Position numbers and translations under genes: made by a program. The notes beneath the pieces are model-generated. The model made no database searches and was not told where the DNA came from. It saw only the letters and a list, made by a program, of their open reading frames with translations. Shown piece by piece: positions 44,661 through 52,938 of a DNA stretch of 64,000 nt (the stretch's first letter is position 1; each line of letters opens with the position of its first letter). Location: positions 3,534,001-3,598,000 of the forward strand of contig CP114179.1 in assembly GCA_039555135.1 (NCBI GenBank). The letters are read 5' to 3'. The DNA comes from Phycisphaeraceae bacterium D3-23 (GTDB lineage Bacteria; Planctomycetota; Phycisphaerae; Phycisphaerales; Phycisphaeraceae).

Positions 44661-46099
44661 GGCGAGCTCGGCCGCGAGCGCGGGGTTGGTTCGGCGGCGC
44701 TGCGGCGAGTTGCGGCGTCATGCTGTTGTCCGCGACGGTCGCGCCGGCGCAGGGGCCGGCGGAGGAGGGGGCCGGTGTTGAGCCCGCTGCGGGGCCCAGC
44801 GCGGAGGCGGTGGAGTCGCTGGTGTACATCAATGCGCTGCGCGCGGACCCGGCGCGGGAGGCGTTCGCGATCGCGGGGTTGAGTCGGCGGGCGTTTGATA
44901 TCCCGGCGTATGTCGCGATGGATCTGTTCGTGGACGAGCTGCTTGCGGCACAGCCCGCGCCGCCGCTGGTGTTTGATGTGCGGCTGGTCGACGCGGCGAC
45001 GAAGCACAGTGAGTACATGATCGAGCACGGCCAGGGGCATGTAGAAGACCCGGCCCGCGCGGGCTTCACCGGCGAGCGTCACCCGCAGCGGATCGCGGCG
45101 GCGGGGTACGACGCGTGGATGTCGTGCGAGAATGTGTTTGTTGCGGCGCTCAACGCGCACCAGGGGCACGTGGGTTTTGTGATCGACTGGGGCTGGGAGG
45201 ACCATCCCGGCGGGATGCAGCCGGGGCGTGGGCACCGGGCGAACCTGCTCAATGCGGGGCTGACGCAGGTCGGGATCGCGGCGGTGCCCTGGCACGAGGA
45301 GGCGTTTGGCCGGGACCTGTGGAGCGTAACGCATGCGCTGGCGACGCCGCGCGAGCGTCGGCGCTGCGTGGGTGGCGTGGTGTATGCGGACGCGAACGGC
45401 AACGGCCGATTCGATGCGGGCGAGGGGCGCGGCGGCGTCGAACTGGTCGGCGACGACGGCAGCGTGGCGACGTCGTGGGACAGCGGCGCGTACACGCTCG
45501 TGCTGATCGGCAACGACGCGACGCGGGTCACCGCCACGGGCCCCGACGGCCTGCTGTGCATGCGCTTCGAGGTGGCTGCGGGCGTTGAAAATGTGCAGCG
45601 CGATTGGATTGTGCCGGTGCGTGTCGATCGCGACGCGGTGGCCCGCGCGGTCGAGGCGTGCGACGCGGCCGCTGCGGGCAATGAAGACTTGCAGCGGCGG
45701 GCGCGGGCTGCGCTTTGGGCTACTGCCGAGCAGTACGCGGTGCCCGAGGATTTGGCCGCGCGGGTGGAGGCGTTGACGCAGGGGTTGGGTGACGAGGTTG
45801 CGGCGAGCCGTCGGCGTGTGCTCGATGCGCTGCTAGACAGCGGCGACGATGCGGACGCGGTGCGCGGGGTGATCGACGCCGAGCGGCGGGCGTTCGCGCG
45901 GACAGCACTGGCGGACTGGTACGTGCAGGCGGAGGCGGTGCGTCGCGTGTGGGTCGCGGCGGCGCGTCTGTCGGCCGACCTCGAGCCGGAGGCGGACCCC
46001 GCGCGGCGTCGGCGAGCGCTGCGTTCGCTGTATCGGCAGTTGGAGCGTGTGACGGATGCAGAACTGCGCCGCGCGATTGCGCCGGTGCTGCGGCCTTGA
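44657..46099 (+). CDS. CAP (SCP/PR-1) domain secreted protein
   Basis: 480 aa with a GTG start overlapping the previous stop. Twin-Arg-like basic start (MRRARPRARGWFGG) and hydrophobic region AASCGVMLLSATVAPAQ suggest export. Residues about 48-215 form a CAP domain: LVYINALRADP, ATKHSEYMIEHGQGHVED, YDAWMSCENVF and PGRGHRANLLNAGLTQVGIA, including the conserved His and Glu positions of the CAP cavity. Residues about 235-300 (CVGGVVYADANGNGRFDAGE) look like an SdrD B-type or carboxypeptidase-regulatory-like fold. The last 170 residues are Ala/Arg-rich helical. Bacterial CAP proteins are often secreted with unknown activity. Confidence 0.8.
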   Translation: MRRARPRARGWFGGAAASCGVMLLSATVAPAQGPAEEGAGVEPAAGPSAEAVESLVYINALRADPAREAFAIAGLSRRAFDIPAYVAMDLFVDELLAAQPAPPLVFDVRLVDAATKHSEYMIEHGQGHVEDPARAGFTGERHPQRIAAAGYDAWMSCENVFVAALNAHQGHVGFVIDWGWEDHPGGMQPGRGHRANLLNAGLTQVGIAAVPWHEEAFGRDLWSVTHALATPRERRRCVGGVVYADANGNGRFDAGEGRGGVELVGDDGSVATSWDSGAYTLVLIGNDATRVTATGPDGLLCMRFEVAAGVENVQRDWIVPVRVDRDAVARAVEACDAAAAGNEDLQRRARAALWATAEQYAVPEDLAARVEALTQGLGDEVAASRRRVLDALLDSGDDADAVRGVIDAERRAFARTALADWYVQAEAVRRVWVAAARLSADLEPEADPARRRRALRSLYRQLERVTDAELRRAIAPVLRP

Positions 46100-46128
46100 A
46101 TCAACACATGTTGAATACACACGCCGTC

Positions 46129-46197
46129 TAGCCGTCGCCCAACGGGCGGCGCGTTTCTGCAAGCCACACGGACGCGCCGCCCGTTGGGCGACGGCTA
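46129..46197. repeat. Perfect long palindrome, family B copy 2
   Basis: Two exact 26-bp complementary arms (TAGCCGTCGCCCAACGGG... and its reverse complement ending ...GGGCGACGGCTA) separated by 17 bp. It lies between convergent genes ending at 46099 and 46221 and could terminate both. Confidence 0.88.
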
Positions 46198-46220
46198 AAC
46201 AATGCACGTGTTTGTTGGGG

Positions 46221-46733
46221 TCACGACAACTTCAGCGCCATATGGTGCTCGTCGAACGACTGTCCATCGATGCGCAGCGCATCGGGCTCGGTGCCCCACA
46301 CGACAAAGCCCAGCGATTCGTAGAGCCGCTGCGCGCCGGGCGCGGAGGCGCTCACGCTGAGCTGTACGGCCGCGATACCTTGCGCCGCTTGAGCGAACGT
46401 GATCGCTTCGGCCATCAGTCTTCGGCCGACGCCTCGCCGGCGAAACGCGGGTGCGACATACATGCCCCAGACCGAGGCCTTGTGGTTTTCTTTGAGCTTC
46501 GTGTGCAGTCCCACGCCGACCGAGCCGACGAGGCCGGCCGTGTCATCGAACGCGCCGAACGCGGCGTGCTGTGCGCTTGCCTGCAATCGCTCACGCACCT
46601 GGACGATGTCCGACCCGCGGTCGTCGGTGGGCGACGAGCCGAAGGATGCGGGCGAATCGAGCAGCATGGCCTTGCGCAGCGCGACGCTCGCCTCGGCGTC
46701 GGCGACCCCGAGTTTGCGGTAGTGGATGGTCAT
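46221..46733 (-). CDS. GNAT-family N-acetyltransferase
   Basis: 170 aa. The acetyl-CoA pyrophosphate loop is visible in VWGMYVAPAFRRRGVGRRLM (R-x-x-G-x-G pattern), preceded by the beta-4 strand SVWGMYVAP. ITFAQAAQGIAAVQLSVSAS and APGAQRLYESLGFVVWGTEP are the usual beta-5/alpha-4 and Y-x-x-x-G-F motifs. The product transfers acetyl groups to an amine; substrate cannot be told. No operon partner; its stop faces the family B palindrome. Confidence 0.88.
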   Translation of the reverse strand: MTIHYRKLGVADAEASVALRKAMLLDSPASFGSSPTDDRGSDIVQVRERLQASAQHAAFGAFDDTAGLVGSVGVGLHTKLKENHKASVWGMYVAPAFRRRGVGRRLMAEAITFAQAAQGIAAVQLSVSASAPGAQRLYESLGFVVWGTEPDALRIDGQSFDEHHMALKLS

Positions 46734-46823
46734 CCCACGATCATAGCCCGGGCCTGAATCGCCTTCGAATCACGAAAACCTGTTTTCCCTTCGCGTTTGC
46801 GGGCGGTTTCGATACACTGGGCA

Positions 46824-46850
46824 TGCGGGCCACTGGGTGGTGGCCCGCAC
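46824..46850 (+). other. Leader hairpin after a GATACACT box
   Basis: GCGGGCCAC-tgg(gt)-GTGGCCCGC followed by ACCTTT, about 67 bp before the PEP-CTERM start at 46917. The box GATACACT about 10 bp upstream resembles GATACAAT before the trkH hairpin at 19428, suggesting a shared promoter-plus-leader-hairpin arrangement. Confidence 0.45.
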
Positions 46851-46916
46851 CTTTCCTGCCTCGTGTCACGTCTCTTGGGATCCTTGGGCCCCGCACTCTG
46901 TCTGGAGAAAAGATAC

Positions 46917-47768
46917 ATGCCTGTTTTCTGCCCGTCTCGTGTTTGCGTTGCCGCGTGCTTGTTGTCTTGCGTGTTTGTGCCGGCCGCAGGGGCCGCGGAG
47001 TTCGAGGTCTTTGCGGACCAGGTCGGCGGGTTCTATGGGCCTTACCTGCCCACCGATTTTTCCGACCCGATGGACACCCCGCCGATCCCGATGCCCGACA
47101 ACATGGAGACGTTCCAGAACTATTTTATGGGGCGCACCTCGTCCATCACCGGCTTTACCTCGCCCGAGCGTCGTGTCTTTTTTATCTACGACCTGACGGG
47201 GACGCCGCTGCCTGCCGGTGAAGTGGTGACGGGAGTTTCGATCGACCTCGACCTGCTGTTCGGCGGGACGAGCGCGCTGGCAAACTTCTCGGGCGGGTTT
47301 GAATTGATCGCGTTTTCTTCGTCGACCTACAGCGATGATGAGATCCTCGACTTCGAAAGCGCGATGCTCGACCCGGTCGATATCTGGGCGACGTTCGGGA
47401 CCGCAGACCCGTACGGCGAGTATGTGCTCGATGGGCCGATGTCCCCGATGCCGACGATGCCCGGCATCCAGACGATCGACTTGCCCGGCGCGATCCCCGA
47501 TGTCGAGGCCGCCATGGGTTCGTCGCTCTTTATCGTCACCGCCCGGCTGGTCACGTATGACCCCGGGCCCATTGAGGTGCCCGGCGTGCCCGACGCGATC
47601 GACCCCTACGAGTACGTCTTCGGCGGGACTGATGTCGTCGCGGGGGGCGGCTCCACGACTCCGCCGCCGCCCCTGGCCATCACAACCTCGCTCGTGCCAG
47701 AGCCCGGGTCGCTCGCGGTCTTGTCGCTTGGCGGGCTTGCGCTGCTGCGGCGACGGCGCCGCGATTGA
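46917..47768 (+). CDS. PEP-CTERM protein of unknown function
   Basis: 283 aa. The ATG at 46917 has GGAG about 10 nt upstream; the in-frame sequence from 46797 lacks coding character. Signal peptide VCVAACLLSCVFVPAAGAAE. The mature part is beta-rich and acidic, with a Pro/Met-rich region (PMDTPPIPMPDNMET) and repeated GG-T/S turns. No dockerin loop is present. C-terminus LVPEPGSLAVLSLGGLALLR plus RRRRRD is a clear PEP-CTERM sorting tail. Expected to be exported and processed by an exosortase encoded elsewhere. Confidence 0.82.
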   Translation: MPVFCPSRVCVAACLLSCVFVPAAGAAEFEVFADQVGGFYGPYLPTDFSDPMDTPPIPMPDNMETFQNYFMGRTSSITGFTSPERRVFFIYDLTGTPLPAGEVVTGVSIDLDLLFGGTSALANFSGGFELIAFSSSTYSDDEILDFESAMLDPVDIWATFGTADPYGEYVLDGPMSPMPTMPGIQTIDLPGAIPDVEAAMGSSLFIVTARLVTYDPGPIEVPGVPDAIDPYEYVFGGTDVVAGGGSTTPPPPLAITTSLVPEPGSLAVLSLGGLALLRRRRRD

Positions 47769-47921
47769 CCGTGCGACTCCGAGTTCACACGATGCCCTGT
47801 GGGGCCGGCGCCCAGTAGGCGGCGCGCTGGTTCATGAGAGGTGTAACGCGCCGCCCGACCAGCGATGGCTGGGCGGATCGGTGTGTCGTATCGATTCGAC
47901 CCTTACGAAAACCGTGCTGCA

Positions 47922-48125
47922 TCAATCGGTCTTGCCCGGCTGTTTGAAGGTGAGCAGGATGCTGTTGGTGCCTGTGACGTTTTGTTCGATAGGCGTGATG
48001 GAGACGAGCTCCCAGCCCAGTTCGCCGTAGGACTTGAGGATCGCGTTGAGCTCGGGCTGGTCGATGCGCCCACGCGAGAAGAACGTCGAGGTGTCGATGA
48101 TGCGGGTGCTGTAGTGCCAGATCAT
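47922..48125 (-). CDS. DUF4177 protein, 67 aa
   Basis: MIWHYSTRIIDTSTFFSRGR, then DQPELNAILKSYGELGWELV and SITPIEQNVTGTNSILLTFK. The pattern (aromatic start, L-N-x-x-G-x-x-G-W-E-L-V, then a final strand ending in F-K) is that of the DUF4177 family, a small beta-alpha-alpha-beta protein of unknown role. Complete and isolated; no ribosome binding site is obvious in its GC-rich leader. Confidence 0.85.
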   Translation of the reverse strand: MIWHYSTRIIDTSTFFSRGRIDQPELNAILKSYGELGWELVSITPIEQNVTGTNSILLTFKQPGKTD

Positions 48126-48463
48126 GGTGGGGGTCCGGACGCGAGGGGTAGGGAGTCGGCCTACAGTTTACGCCTCGGCGCGCGGCGGCGGTAGTGGGGC
48201 ACGGCAAAAGAAAATACGGAAAAATGCCGGGCGGGTTGCTGCTGGCGCGCGCACGGTCGGCTTTCGGTTCACTATAGGAGGAGCAGTTTTTTTGGGCTGT
48301 CGCGCATCAACAGGCAATGCGCGTGCGGGCCCCAGCTTGGCTGGGATTTGGTTGCAGAGCCGCCGGCGCGCGCAGTATTGGATTTAGAGCCCCAAAAATC
48401 TGAGTTTTCAAAAATCCGTGTGATGTAGGCGTTCTGAGTCACCCCGCAGAGCGTCGCTGAGGG
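48126..48463. other. Intergenic stretch without a recognisable gene
   Basis: About 340 bp between the DUF4177 start and the LpxR-like stop. It holds an AT-rich patch near 48385-48415 and a GCGCGCGC-rich part. I see no gene, repeat or clear terminator in it. Confidence 0.5.
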
Positions 48464-49690
48464 CTAGAAGTTTTTGTTGAGCGAAAATGTCATCGTGCCG
48501 TAGGAGCGGGACGGGTCGGCGGCGTTGGAGCCGGGTGGGGCGTCGAAGTCGTCGGTGAGGAAGGTGAGTCCCCATGTGAAGTTGAGGGTGTAGGGCCCGT
48601 CGTGGTAGGAGATGGAGAGGCCGACCTGCGCCTCGCCGACGAAGGGTTCTTTGTCGATGGAGGGGCTGGGGTTTCGGGTGTTCGAGCCATCGAGGAAGGT
48701 GTTGTGCTCGACGTAGCGCCCGCCGATGCGGCCCCAGGCGTACCAGGCCCAGCCCTGTGCGTCGGACGGTCCCCCGGTGGCGGAGGTGAGGTCGTTGATG
48801 CGGCCTGCGCCGAAATCGTCGGGCAGGCGGAACCCGACGCGGGCCGAGACGGCGGCCTCGGCGTAGCGGTGGACGCTGCCCAGCGCGAGTCCGGCCTGCG
48901 GGATGATCTGCGACTCGACATCGCCCAGCAGCGGCAGGGTGAACTCGCCGGTATCGAAACGCCACTTGCGTCGGTAGTAGAACTGGTAGGCGAACTCATC
49001 CTTGAGTTGGTTGTCCCAGCCGCGCGGGCGGCGGCCTTCGAAGGTGTCGTGGACGTACTTCTGGATATCTTCTGCCAGAGACGAGTCGCCGACGACGCCG
49101 AGATTGAGTTCGAAGTGGTCGAGGACGGCGGCGTCGTCGCGGCCTTGGTAGTCGGCCTGTCGCTCCCAGAACACGCCGCCGTAGAGGTAGCCGGCGTAGG
49201 GCCGGTCGCCAGGGATTGGGGCGGCGGTGCTGATCGAGCGCGGGGTGAAGATCTGCTGCCCCAGGACGTAGCCCGTGGCGGTCCGGGTATGGTCGTGCGC
49301 GTCTTCGAACGACTTGGCGAAAGGCATGTAGGACACGATCTGCTCGGCCCAGATCGGCTGGTGGTCGAGCGTGATGGCGAAGCCATTGGTATAGCCGCGG
49401 TCGTAGCTGTCGGTCGGGTCGATGAACGCGCCGTCATTTTCCCAGTACACACGAAGTGTCATGGGCTGGGTCGCGATCTCGGGCAACGCGGCGAGCAGGG
49501 CGCAGTCGGGTTCGGGGACGGTTTGGATTACGGGGCGCATGGGGGGCGTTTGATCCGCACCCGCCTGCGTTTCGGTTTCGGGCTGGCCGAGGGCGGGCGT
49601 CGCGCTCGCCAGGGCGATCGCCAGGCGGAGTGCCAAGGTGGCGGCGGCGTTACGGGTCCGGAATGTGGCGTGGCGCGGGGTGGTCTTCAT
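48464..49690 (-). CDS. LpxR-like outer membrane lipid A deacylase (DUF2219)
   Basis: 408 aa. N-terminal signal (ALRLAIALASATPALGQP), a linker, then a beta-barrel domain from about residue 78. Signatures of the LpxR family are visible: YWENDGAFIDPTDSYDRGYT with the Asn-Asp pair near the barrel start, NGFAITLDHQ, then GDRPYAGYLYGG and GWDNQLKDEFAYQFYY. The protein ends with an aromatic residue (NKNF), as outer membrane barrels do. LpxR removes the 3'-acyloxyacyl chain of lipid A in enterobacteria, so its presence suggests an LPS-type outer membrane. The gene upstream on the same strand, 87 bp away, is AcpH-like. Confidence 0.78.
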   Translation of the reverse strand: MKTTPRHATFRTRNAAATLALRLAIALASATPALGQPETETQAGADQTPPMRPVIQTVPEPDCALLAALPEIATQPMTLRVYWENDGAFIDPTDSYDRGYTNGFAITLDHQPIWAEQIVSYMPFAKSFEDAHDHTRTATGYVLGQQIFTPRSISTAAPIPGDRPYAGYLYGGVFWERQADYQGRDDAAVLDHFELNLGVVGDSSLAEDIQKYVHDTFEGRRPRGWDNQLKDEFAYQFYYRRKWRFDTGEFTLPLLGDVESQIIPQAGLALGSVHRYAEAAVSARVGFRLPDDFGAGRINDLTSATGGPSDAQGWAWYAWGRIGGRYVEHNTFLDGSNTRNPSPSIDKEPFVGEAQVGLSISYHDGPYTLNFTWGLTFLTDDFDAPPGSNAADPSRSYGTMTFSLNKNF

Positions 49691-49777
49691 TAGGATGTGC
49701 TTTGGGGAAAGGCAGGAGAGGCGTGGAAGGGCGTCGTCGGAGGGGCAGCGTAGGCGTGGCCGGGGGAGCGGTCCATT

Positions 49778-50404
49778 CTACGCGGCGGGTGTCTTCGGGA
49801 GGCCTCGTGTTGCGCGTCGGCGCTGGACGTGTTGTTGCAGGTCGGGCCAGAGGTCGTCGAACGCCTCGGTCAGCCACGCGGGCGGGCCGGTGTTGAGCAG
49901 GTCGGCGGTAGGGGCGAGGTCGACTTCGATCTTGAGGCGGTTGGCAAAGCGTTTCGACATGCGCTCGAGTGTGAGCCGCATGCCCTGGGGCGTGGCGTAG
50001 GTGTTGAGCCAGTGATGGCGGAGCATCAGGCCGATGGCTTCGTGCATGGGATCGGGCATGAGGTCGTGATGGTTCGTGAGCGTTTGGCCGACGCGCGTGG
50101 TGTAGTCGGGCATGGGCTCGGCTCGGCCGTGCCTGCCCCAGGCGGCTGCGAGGGCGTGGTCGAAAAAAACGTCGGCGACGATGCCCGCGAACCGATCGAC
50201 GGTCGGGCGCAGTCGGTCGCGTACGGCGAGAAACGCGCGGTGCTGGTCGGTGGCGTGGTCGATGGACTGGTGCTCGCGTGCCGCCTCGAGCACGCCGGGC
50301 GCGAGGTCGACGGGCAGCGGCCCACGGATGAGGTCGGGGGCTAAGGCCCCGGCCATCCCCTCGGGCGTGTCCGGTGCAAGAACCAGATGGGCCAAGAAGT
50401 TCAC
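49778..50404 (-). CDS. acpH: ACP phosphodiesterase family protein (AcpH-like)
   Basis: 208 aa. MNFLAHLVLAPDTPEGMAGA, DLIRGPLP, REHQSIDHATDQHRAFLAVR and RFAGIVADVFFDHALAAAWG match the acyl-carrier-protein phosphodiesterase family, including the conserved Asp/His positions of the HD-like metal site (HQSIDHATDQH and DVFFDH). AcpH cleaves the 4'-phosphopantetheine arm from holo-ACP. It may share a transcript with the LpxR-like gene downstream, an association of ACP turnover with lipid A remodelling that is suggestive only. It is divergent from recQ. Confidence 0.82.
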   Translation of the reverse strand: MNFLAHLVLAPDTPEGMAGALAPDLIRGPLPVDLAPGVLEAAREHQSIDHATDQHRAFLAVRDRLRPTVDRFAGIVADVFFDHALAAAWGRHGRAEPMPDYTTRVGQTLTNHHDLMPDPMHEAIGLMLRHHWLNTYATPQGMRLTLERMSKRFANRLKIEVDLAPTADLLNTGPPAWLTEAFDDLWPDLQQHVQRRRATRGLPKTPAA

Positions 50405-50457
50405 GCGGCCAGTGTCGCCGTTCGCACCGTGCGCCGCAAGCCGGGCACCGTCTGTCT

Positions 50458-50486
50458 TTGGCTGGATTGCCCGTGGTCTTTACAAT
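50458..50486 (+). promoter_or_regulatory. Promoter candidate for recQ
   Basis: TTGGCT and TACAAT separated by 17 bp, about 50 bp before the recQ start. Confidence 0.5.
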
Positions 50487-50537
50487 GCTGACGGCGTTGC
50501 TCTCACGCCCCAAACCTTTCTATCTTCCGGGATTCTG

Positions 50538-52487
50538 ATGCCACCTTCACCGACCGAGCTTCTGAAAACACACTTCGGGTACGACACGTTTCAGCCGGGC
50601 CAGTCGGAGGTGATCGAGCATCTGTTGGCGGGGCGGTCGGCGGCGGCGGTGTTCCCGACGGGCGGGGGCAAGTCGCTGTGCTACCAGCTTCCGGCGGTCG
50701 CGCTGCCGGGGGTGACGCTGGTGGTGTCGCCTCTGATCGCGCTGATGAAAGACCAGATCGATGCGCTGGCCAAGCGCGGTATCCCGGCGATCCGGCTGGA
50801 CTCGACGCTCGATGCGGACGGCTACCGCGACGCGATGGACCGCATCCGCGGTGGCGACCTGCGCCTGCTCTACGTCGCGCCCGAGCGGTTCAGCAACGAG
50901 CGGTTTCGCCAGCTCTTGACGACGCTGAAGGTGTCGCTGTTTGCGGTGGATGAGGCGCACTGTATTTCGGAGTGGGGGCATAACTTTCGGCCGGACTACC
51001 TGAAGCTCGCGGGGTTTGCGAAGCATGCGGGGGCCGAGCGTGTGCTGGCGCTCACGGCGACGGCGACGCCGAAGGTGCTCGACGACATCTGCGACGTCTT
51101 CGAGATCGCGCCCGAGTGTGCGGTGCGGACCGGGTCGTATCGGCCGAACCTGACGCTGCTGCTGACGCCGATCGAAGAGCGGCTGCGCGACGCGGCGCTG
51201 CTTGAGCGGCTCGGTGGGCGCGAGCGCGGGCCGACGATCGTGTATGTGACGCTGCAGCGCACGGCCGAGGAGGTCGCCAAACGCCTGCGCGACGCGGGCT
51301 ACCCGGCGGCGGCGTACCACGCGGGGATGGACGCCGAGCGGCGCACGCAGATCCAGGACCGCTTCATCGCGTCGGGCGATGGCGTCGTGGTCGCGACGAT
51401 CGCGTTCGGCATGGGGATCGACAAGGCCAACATCCGCTACGTCTACCACTACAACCTGCCCAAGAGTTTGGAGAACTATTCGCAGGAGGTCGGCCGAGCG
51501 GGGCGCGACGGCGAGCCGGGCGTGTGCGAGACGCTCGCGTGCGGCGAAGACCTGTGTACGCTGGAGAATTTTGTCTTTGGCGACACGCCGACGCCCGATG
51601 CGGTGGCGTCGTTTGTCCGCGCGATCTTTGCGCATGGGGACGAGTTTGATGTGAGTCTGTACGAGCTGTCGGCCGAGCACGACATCCGGCCGCTGGTCGC
51701 GCGGACGCTGCTGACGTATCTGGAATTGCTGCACTTTATCGAGGGCGGCACGCCATTTTATGCGAACTACAAGTTCAAGCCGTTGATGCCGTCGGCCCAG
51801 ATCCTCGCGTCGTTCGAGGGCGAGCGCCGGCAGTTTGTCGCGGACATCCTCGCGCGGTCGCGTAAGGCGAAGACGCTGTTCGATGTGGATGTCGATCGGG
51901 TGGCGAATGAGTTACAGACGTCTCGCATGCGGGTGATCGCCGCGCTGGACTACCTCGGCGAGAAACAGATGCTCGAGGTCCGGGCGGCGGGGGTGCGCCA
52001 CCGCTACCGGGTGTTGATGCGGCCCGACGACCTCGATGGGCTGGTCGATGAGATGGTCGAACGCACCCAGCGGCGTGAGCGCGACGAACTCGCACGGCTG
52101 GGGCAGATCGTCGAACTCATCGAGCACGACGGCTGCCAGACCGCGATGCTCGCGCAGCACTTCGGCGAAACGCGCGGGGATTGCGGGCATTGCTCGTGGT
52201 GCATGAACGGCAAGCAACCGGCGAAAGTGCCGGGGCGGCGGCGCGTGGGCGGCGAAGCCGGTGGGGCGGGTGGCGCGGCCGTCGATCAGGGCGTGGTGGA
52301 CCAGGCCCTGTCGCTTCGCGCGGAACACCCGACCGCGCTGGCGAGCCCGCGCCAGATCGCCCGGCTGCTTTGCGGCGTGTCGTGCCCATCCTTGAGCAAG
52401 GCGAAGCTCACCAAACACGCCCTGTTTGGCCGGCTCGACCGCGTGCCGTTTGACGCGGTGATGCAGGCGTGCGGCGACGAAGGTTGA
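50538..52487 (+). CDS. recQ: ATP-dependent DNA helicase RecQ
   Basis: 649 aa from the ATG at 50538 (MPPSPTELLKTHFGYDTFQP); the frame is open upstream but overlaps acpH. Helicase motifs are in order: FQPGQSEVI (motif 0), FPTGGGKSLCYQLPA (I), SPLIALMKDQ (Ia), VDEAHCISEWGHNFRPDYLK (II plus the RecQ aromatic loop), LTATATP (III), IVYVTLQRTAEEVA (IV), ATIAFGMGIDKANIRYVYHY (V), QEVGRAGRDGEPG (VI). The zinc-binding domain has four Cys (CQTAMLAQHFGE...GDCGHCSWC). No HRDC domain is evident; instead there is a winged-helix region and a short C-terminal tail. Unwinds DNA in recombination repair. Confidence 0.93.
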   Translation: MPPSPTELLKTHFGYDTFQPGQSEVIEHLLAGRSAAAVFPTGGGKSLCYQLPAVALPGVTLVVSPLIALMKDQIDALAKRGIPAIRLDSTLDADGYRDAMDRIRGGDLRLLYVAPERFSNERFRQLLTTLKVSLFAVDEAHCISEWGHNFRPDYLKLAGFAKHAGAERVLALTATATPKVLDDICDVFEIAPECAVRTGSYRPNLTLLLTPIEERLRDAALLERLGGRERGPTIVYVTLQRTAEEVAKRLRDAGYPAAAYHAGMDAERRTQIQDRFIASGDGVVVATIAFGMGIDKANIRYVYHYNLPKSLENYSQEVGRAGRDGEPGVCETLACGEDLCTLENFVFGDTPTPDAVASFVRAIFAHGDEFDVSLYELSAEHDIRPLVARTLLTYLELLHFIEGGTPFYANYKFKPLMPSAQILASFEGERRQFVADILARSRKAKTLFDVDVDRVANELQTSRMRVIAALDYLGEKQMLEVRAAGVRHRYRVLMRPDDLDGLVDEMVERTQRRERDELARLGQIVELIEHDGCQTAMLAQHFGETRGDCGHCSWCMNGKQPAKVPGRRRVGGEAGGAGGAAVDQGVVDQALSLRAEHPTALASPRQIARLLCGVSCPSLSKAKLTKHALFGRLDRVPFDAVMQACGDEG

Positions 52488-52519
52488 TACGCATCCCGAC
52501 AGGAATCTGTGCTTCGAAC

Positions 52520-52607
52520 GTGCCACGGTCGATCTGCTTTAGCGGTCGGCCGTGCGTCGCGCGGAAGGCAGGGCCGACCGCTCCGAGTCGCGGATCGATT
52601 GTGGCAC
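52520..52607. repeat. Long imperfect palindrome after recQ
   Basis: Ends GTGCCAC and GTGGCAC, with inner complementary parts GCGGTCGGCC and GGCCGACCGC. It is within the 450-bp gap 52488-52938, which also holds the family B copy at 52670. The remainder of the gap has no gene I can support. Confidence 0.65.
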
Positions 52608-52669
52608 CGGCTTGCGCCTCCGACCTTGCGCGCATCCGATTTATCCACGGATGCGTACGGACGCGCTTG

Positions 52670-52743
52670 TTTAGCCGACCGCCCAACGGGCGGCGCGTGC
52701 GATACGTTTAGCCGACGCCGCGCCCGTTGGGCGGGGGGCTAAA
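52670..52743. repeat. Long palindrome, family B copy 3
   Basis: Arms starting TTTAGCCGACCGCCCAACGG and ending GGGCGGGGGGCTAAA share the GCCCAACGGGCGGCGCG core with copies at 29885 and 46129. A few mismatches in the stem. Confidence 0.8.
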
Positions 52744-52938
52744 CGTGCGGGGTCAAACGTGTTGGGTTGCGTGGCCACGTGTTGAGTTGCATCGTCGGGC
52801 CTGCCCGATTTTCAGAGTCTTGATCGGCCAGCACTTCTCGGCCGCATTCACGCGCCCGACCCAAACCCCGGGCCTGCCCCCGGTGGGCAGGCCGAAGGGG
52901 CGGGCCGCTGCCACGGCTGGAGTTTTGATGTTGTAGGC

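Noticed and set aside
50112-50537. N-terminal extension of recQ
   Set aside because: It overlaps the acpH gene on the other strand and has no helicase character. The typical RecQ start (TELLKTHFGYDTFQPGQ) begins at 50538.
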